From the NCBI GenBank assembly GCA_963691655.1, contig OY829328.1, positions 69,816,400 through 69,880,399 of the forward strand: a DNA stretch of 64,000 bases, in the 5' to 3' direction. The notes under the pieces were generated by a model. That model was not told the origin of the DNA. It saw only the letters and a list, made by a program, of their open reading frames with translations, and did not search any database. Each line of letters begins with the position of its first letter. Position 1 is the stretch's first letter. Source of the stretch: Toxonevra muliebris (Eukaryota; Arthropoda; Insecta; Diptera; Pallopteridae). Shown here one piece after another: positions 58,241 to 64,000 of the stretch. The position numbers were made by a program, and so were the translations under genes.

Positions 58241-60715
58241 AAATGAACGAAACAAAGGCAGCGTGATTATACGCTGCCCTGGCAGAGTTACTAATCCATT
58301 TAAATATAATGCCAGACATCTTAAACAGTCGTTGAAATTCCAACGAAACTTATTTTTTTTTCTTTTTTTTCAATTTTACTATAACTCTAAAAAGCTCTGT
58401 TTTCTCACAGAGATATTGTACAATTTTTAGCTAATTGAGCTTTATTGTAACATTGAGATTGTAACAACTTTACGAAACTACTTGTTTTCGTTTTATTTCC
58501 ATTTTCATGTTTTTACCACAATGCTATCAAATGCTTCAGTTTAATCGCTATTTTTTTCCAACATCATTCACGAATTGCTTGGTATTTTAAAACGTTTTTT
58601 CTTTAAAATTTTCAAACTATTGAAAATTCATGAAACATTACATAAACATTAAAATGAAATTTAAAATATTAAAAATTGCACAAAAAATGCATTGATAAAA
58701 AAATATAAATAATAGCATTTATTATAATAATACCCCAGCAAATATAGCTGCGGTTAAAATAATAGTAGTGGGATAAGGAAAAGTTTCATATAACGCAAAC
58801 AATATTTTTTTGGTGATAAAATAGAGAGTGCTCCTCCATATATTCTATCGTGAAAATATGCTACGAATTCATGGCTATTCATACTTAAAACTTAGCCTGA
58901 AATTATGCAAGCTTTATTATAAAGTAGCTACAACGTGAATGGTACTTCAGTGAAGAAGAAGAACAAATTTGGAAAAGTTTGAAAGTGAAATAGATTAGGA
59001 TTTCGACTTCTATTTTTTGTGTCGGGGTGAGTGGACGTATTCATTCGTAGTGGCACACAAACGAAAGTCGGGAAAAATTCTATTGAATAACCTTAAAACT
59101 ACAGGACAGGACTTAAAACCCACAGGAGTCGTCAGCCATCACTATAGGTCCGAAATTGTTGGTATAATTTTGGAAACCCTCTTTTTTTTCTATGACAATT
59201 CAGATACTTAAAACTGTTATTCTTATCTAAACAATATTGTTTGCGTAATATGAAACTTTTGTCTATGCTACTACTACTACTTTTGACCGTAGCTATATAT
59301 AAGCACAAATACATCGAGGAAAGTGTAGCAATGATCAGGAACTATTTTTCAGAAAATTAATATTCGTACTGTCGTTATTTTGACGGGTATCAGAACCCTT
59401 GCAATGTGACTAGCTAAGCGTTAATTTTTTTTTTTTTTTTGGCCTCCCATTATTTTTGACACTCACGGAATAAACATGACTGCTTTTTTAGGTTTTCCCA
59501 ATTTTGCAGTTCTCGAATAATATATGTTACTATTTGTAACGATTTAACTAAAATATTACATAAATATAAATCAGCGGTAATTTCATGAAGTTGTACTTGG
59601 TTTGTCTGATTATACAGTGAATGTAAAACTGTAACAATGGAGTTGCCAATCATTTTGAACTTTTTCATTGTTTTGAGCAATGAGATTGCAAAAAAAAAAA
59701 AAACTTTACCGTTACACTGTCATTCACAAATTAATATGCGAACATTTGTTTGCCAAAAAACAAATACTTGCTAGCAATTTGTTGCAAAAAAAAAATTCTG
59801 TTGCTGATCATTGCTACACTTTTGCTCTTCAGTGTATATATCGCTCATTTGCGATTCACAAAATTTTCAATTTTTAAGTTATTGATGCAGAATGACATGA
59901 TCTGATCTTTCAACTGGCAAAATCTCTCCTAATCTACTCTCAAACATACTTAGAGAGGAGAGCAGATAAATCGTTGTTGCATTCATATAAAATATATAAA
60001 ATTGGAAGCTTTAAAAGCTCCTGAAAAATTAAAAATTTTGAGTTGTGACTCTATGGTCGCAAATGAGCGATATGACTAATGGCAATTTTAAATTTAAACA
60101 AAACATTTATTAATAAAATTATATAAAATATAACCATACATTTTAAAGGGCAAAACACATTTTAAGCTAAATAAAAATACATAATTTATAATATTATTAT
60201 AAATACATATATATAGAGATTTTCAAACATTTAAATTTTATTGCATATAGTATGTAATATTAAAACTATTCATACATTTATTAAAATATAAGAATTTTAT
60301 TTGATTTTCTTCTCTCATATTTACAATACATTTTCAATATTGAAGCAAAAAATACATTGTAATTTAAATACATTCAGAAATATTAAAATAAAACTTGAAC
60401 TTTTCATTTGTTTTCGAAATAAAAATCTTTATATACAAAAAACAAATAAGTAGTAAGCACAAAAACTAATACATTTTCTGAGACATGAAATATTATAACC
60501 ACTTTAAAACATTACAGTAAACTTGAAACTACACAAAAACATATAAAATAAAATGGTAATATTAATCGAATATCTTAAAAATGTTTTAATAAAAAAATTA
60601 AAGGTTTGTTTAATATTGAAAGCATATGTTTATATTGCCTTACTTGAGATTTATCATAACGAGATAATTGCTTCATATGGTCGTATTCAAATGATCCTCA
60701 TGATTTTAAAAGTTC
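58241..60715. other. Intergenic region between convergent row and nischarin genes
   Basis: It includes the row 3' UTR immediately after 58240 and, on the minus strand, the nischarin 3' UTR near 60715. The rest is AT-rich with T runs (59427-59440) and short A runs. No additional gene was recognised. Confidence 0.5.
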
Positions 60716-63700
60716 CTATCTTCGCTGCTGCTCTTGACTAAGCTGGCGCATTTTTGATTTCTGTAAAGCTGATAACACCAAAGCTGTGTCCAATTCCTTT
60801 TGTGTACCCCGTTCGCTGTCCAGTGATATTTCTGCAGCTCTTTCATGAAATCGTGCTAAAACACGAGGACGATAATCTAGATTATCCAAAAGAAATATGA
60901 TTTTTAAATATACTGTAATCCACTTTATCTCAGTTTACGTCATCTATACAATTATTAGTGTAACTACATTTTTATTCCAGAAGATTCACCATCAAATTAT
61001 ATTTCAATTTAAAGAGCTTGACGAGTAGGTTAAGCCAATTCCAAAATATTAGCGTCGGAAGTTCTTTAAAATTCACTCATTGAACAAAGCATTGCATTCA
61101 TCGTTGTAAAAATCATTGCTTAAGCGGGAGTAAATAACAAATGAGAGAGGGAGAGAAGACATGAGTAACGGCATTTCTCAGAATTATCTAACGAATTATC
61201 TGCATACACAAATAGCAAAACAAACACCAACGAGTAGTTTGGTTCTCTTTTGATTTTTGTTTTTTCATAATGAGATTTCTGGAGCAAAAAAATAGCCCCA
61301 GTTACTGGGGCCTTACCGACTAGTGTTCATTATAGTGCATTATAGCAGAGTTTATTTGGCCTATTTAAAAATGGTTTCTTATAATTGAATGGCGATTAAG
61401 CGACTGGCTGCGGCAAAGCCACAAATTATTTGTTAAGTGCGCGAAAAAGGCACACAAATTTTCAGCTCGCCTAAAATTCATAAATCAACTTTAACCGAAT
61501 AATCTAATCTAAAATTTAAAATACAGATTTTGTTATTTTTTTGTAATCTAACGTTTTTGATCCTGTTAGCTTAAAAAAAAAATGTTCTCTTTCGAAACAA
61601 AGTTCTATTGCAGTTTGCATTAATTTGGGGTATTCACAGTTTCGAGTTATCTGGTGTGATATCCCAAGCATTTTTGAGCCTACGGTATTGACCACGAAGA
61701 AAGAATAAGAATGAGTTGATGAGATGATAACTTCACCGGGTATAAATTCATTTGGTTAGTTAGAGATTTAAGTGCAACTCACCGACACTGCCAGCCAATG
61801 GATTGCCTGTCAAGCGCAGCGTCTCCAAAATCGGTAAACCAGCAACATTATCCACTTCTTCCAAGTCCTCAATTTGATTACAACTTAAATCCAAATTGAC
61901 TAAAGATAAAAGTTTACGCAATCCCGACAATATCTTTAACTTATTTTGTGCCAAATTCAATGTTACTAAATTGCCCAATTCCAAATGCCAATCGATGCAA
62001 TCTGTTATCAAATTCACCGACAACGATAACACCTGCAAATGTGACAATTCTGCAAGATTTTGTATATTACGTATACGATTCTGTTCGAGTATAAGTTTGC
62101 TCAGAAGCGGCGCAGTACGTACACTAGAATCGATTTGTGTGAGCAAATTTCCAGCTAAATCCAATTGAGTAACGTTGGACCAAGCTGAGCGTGGATTTGT
62201 ATCTACAATGCTGCTACTGTTGTACATAGATGTGGACAGTGAAGAAGAATTCTGCGATGTACTCGCTGTGTTGGTCGAATCTGTTGCTGCTACAACAGCT
62301 GGCACTAACTCACTTAAATCTTTGTGCACATTATCGCACATAAGCACTTGACTAATGTGTGTAATTGTGGTACTGTGTACACAAATTGTTGTGAGCGTTG
62401 GTTTTAATAATGCAATATCGACAATATTTTCCGTTGAGAGACCATAGAATTTTAATGTTTTTAAATTACGGAATGCATTTAAAGTAAATTTGAGATTTTT
62501 TGGAATGATATTACTGCGTCCGATCGGCACATCTACGGTATTATAATCGTTGCTAAATGAGGAATTGTCCTAATCGAAAATTAATAATGGTTAGTAAAAT
62601 AACTTATTTCAGTAGGTATTGCTTTCAAGGAAAGATGAGAAGGTACGCTTACTTTTACTGGCGTCACAATTAGCACTTCAAGTTGAGTGCAAAAATCTAA
62701 AACATGTGAAAAATCAAACTTTCCTCGTTGTTCAATGTTCTCAGGCGGACATGGAAGGCACAAGCGTTCACTGATAGCGTAGACCTGAAAACCCATAATG
62801 TGTTGTTAAATAAATTTCAAGTACTTAGGTAGGCAGAATAGATATTGATAAATTGATTACATTTAAACATATTGTGTCACATTCGATTGCACTTCGTTAT
62901 AAGTTTACTACTAGATATGCTTTCCTACGAAATCAGGTTTGTACTCTATTAGGACTGCTACAAGGTTGAGTTTGGTGCAGTTTGCGTTATCCCACGTAAT
63001 GGGTTTTACTAATATATATATAGCAGTTTATCTCATTTTCTGGCGTCTTTTGAGCACCCTTTTTTGATGACGCCATTTATGTAATGCTGTTGGCTGTCTT
63101 TCTCAAAGTATCACCTTCTATCTACCTTCATTTTTATTTTCTTAACTGTTTTTATATTACAATGTTACAAAGATCATAATTTCTAATCGTTTTGTTTTTG
63201 AAAACAAGTTTGGTTTTTTGCCTGCCATAGTTTCGTTGTGGCCCCGGCGTTGATTATAAATGGCTTGTGGAATTTACCACCATGCAGAGCTACAAATTCT
63301 TTTCATTATCCTGCTGATTTGAATAAACTTATAAGTTTCTTATGAGTGGAAATATTTATAATTACCTCTAAAGCAGAAAAATTGTATTCTTTTTTTGAGC
63401 TGAGCAATGCATCACCGTTTTCATTGAATAATTTTGCCAAATCTTGCAGCAAATAAATAATGTCATATTTATTAAAATCTAAAAACTCAGCCAAAACGCG
63501 TGGCAGCTGAATGCGAAAGAACACAAGCAGCTCTTGCAAATATTTTTCTAATTGAACGCGACGTTGTTCCAGAAATGCAGGGTTTTTGTTCCCAACGAGC
63601 TATGGGTTTAAAAGAGAAACATTTTATGGTTAATAATTGCAAGTAATAGGTTCCTACAATAATACAATAATACGTTTGGGTAAATAACCTTTTTGGGTGG

Positions 63701-63910
63701 CAGTAGTTTTTTTGATATAGCAATCTCCTCTACCAATTTATCATTTAGTTGTGCAAAATCTTTATAGCGTCGTTCCACCAACCATTCCACCTGCTGAACT
63801 CGCACTTTAATATCATAATAGGTAACACCAGTTGATGATTCTATATATCGTGGAATGGTGACTTCAGTATCAGCATCACCGCCGCTGCTTTGGCGAAAGT
63901 AGCACGACAT
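60716..63910 (-). CDS. Nisch: Nischarin (PX domain plus leucine-rich repeats), complete, five exons
   Basis: Exons on the minus strand: 63910-63689, 63599-63366, 62784-62653, 62569-61783, 60876-60716. Joins are in phase (0, 0, 0, 1), giving 511 residues. The N-terminus is a PX phosphoinositide-binding domain (about residues 15-115) with the RRYKDF motif and the PPKK/LVGN loop followed by [16 protein letters not shown]. Exon 3 encodes [15 protein letters not shown]. Leucine-rich repeats span about residues 325-455 ([58 protein letters not shown]). The tail [20 protein letters not shown], then [12 protein letters not shown], matches the end of the nischarin core. Nischarin is a cytoplasmic/endosomal adaptor that binds Rac/PAK and integrin partners in vertebrates; this form has the short core typical of insects. 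Donor 1 (AAG|GTTATT) is weak. Intron 4 (906 bp) carries repeat B and another repeat fragment. Confidence 0.93.
60915..61325 (-). mobile_element. Dispersed repeat B, copy 2, in nischarin intron 4
   Basis: This is an inverted copy of 22307-22750, with shared blocks such as CCGACGCTAATATTTTGGAA (as its complement) and GGGGCCTTACCGACTAG. It lies wholly within the intron, about 40 bp from the exon 5 acceptor. Confidence 0.75.
61684..61752. repeat. Fragment of the 13690-14840 repeat family in nischarin intron 4
   Basis: TATTGACCACGAAGAAAGAA, then AAGAATGAGTTG and AACTTCACCGGGTATAAATT match the inner part of the arm at 14645-14735 (inverted). It is a short remnant about 30 bp from the exon 4 donor. 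Confidence 0.65.
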
Positions 63911-64000
63911 TGTTGTTCTTCTGTACTGTGAGCGAGTATTTCTTGAATATATAATTCTCTGTTTTGATGTAATCACTGCACACGCTTTTGTCTGATGTAT

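Noticed and set aside
57744..58343. 199-codon open frame on the minus strand
   Set aside because: It is the antisense shadow of the CAG/CAT-repeat-rich last exon of row and shows no protein-like features.

Overview
The window looks like nuclear DNA of a higher fly (Diptera, Brachycera). It is strongly AT-rich, its coding genes have short GT-AG introns, and the protein-coding genes that can be named are animal genes. A tephritid-like or similar repeat-rich fly genome would fit, but the species cannot be fixed from this sequence. Genes are confined to the right 28 kb; the left 36 kb is a dense, nested graveyard of small transposable elements with no convincing host gene.

Positions 1-36798 hold a Tc1-like relic, an internally deleted piggyBac-type element with intact ends, a DD37E (ITmD37E-type) relic, two disrupted maT (DD37D mariner-like) copies on opposite strands, a LINE reverse-transcriptase relic, two copies of one tRNA-derived SINE, and several non-autonomous elements whose ends and target-site duplications can be read directly: hAT-type with 8-bp duplications, piggyBac-type with TTAA, and TA-flanked. 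Several elements are inserted in one another. This stretch may partly be the first intron of the zinc-finger gene at 37.5 kb, whose splice donor points leftwards.

The genes are: the first coding exon of an acidic C2H2 protein (36799-37521, minus); a transposase relic (42.8-43.3 kb, minus); mitochondrial ribosomal protein L41 (44398-44901, plus); a two-exon arginine/serine-rich protein (44972-45752, minus), convergent with mRpL41; a nine-exon gene (51621-58240, plus) joining an ISXO2/IS1595-like transposase domain to a C2H2 array and a Gln/His-rich tail, probably the fly row (POGZ/ZNF280-related) gene; and a five-exon nischarin gene (60716-63910, minus; PX domain plus leucine-rich repeats) that faces row tail to tail.

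The most striking structure is a 4842-bp foldback element (45925-50766) with a perfect 9-bp target-site duplication. It sits between the divergently transcribed RS-protein and row genes. Its arms consist of a 261-bp unique end followed by about 6 (left) and about 19 (right) monomers of about 165 bp around a 155-bp loop. No new enzyme system was found. The best candidates for follow-up are this foldback element, the transposase/zinc-finger fusion gene, and the set of short elements with precise ends.
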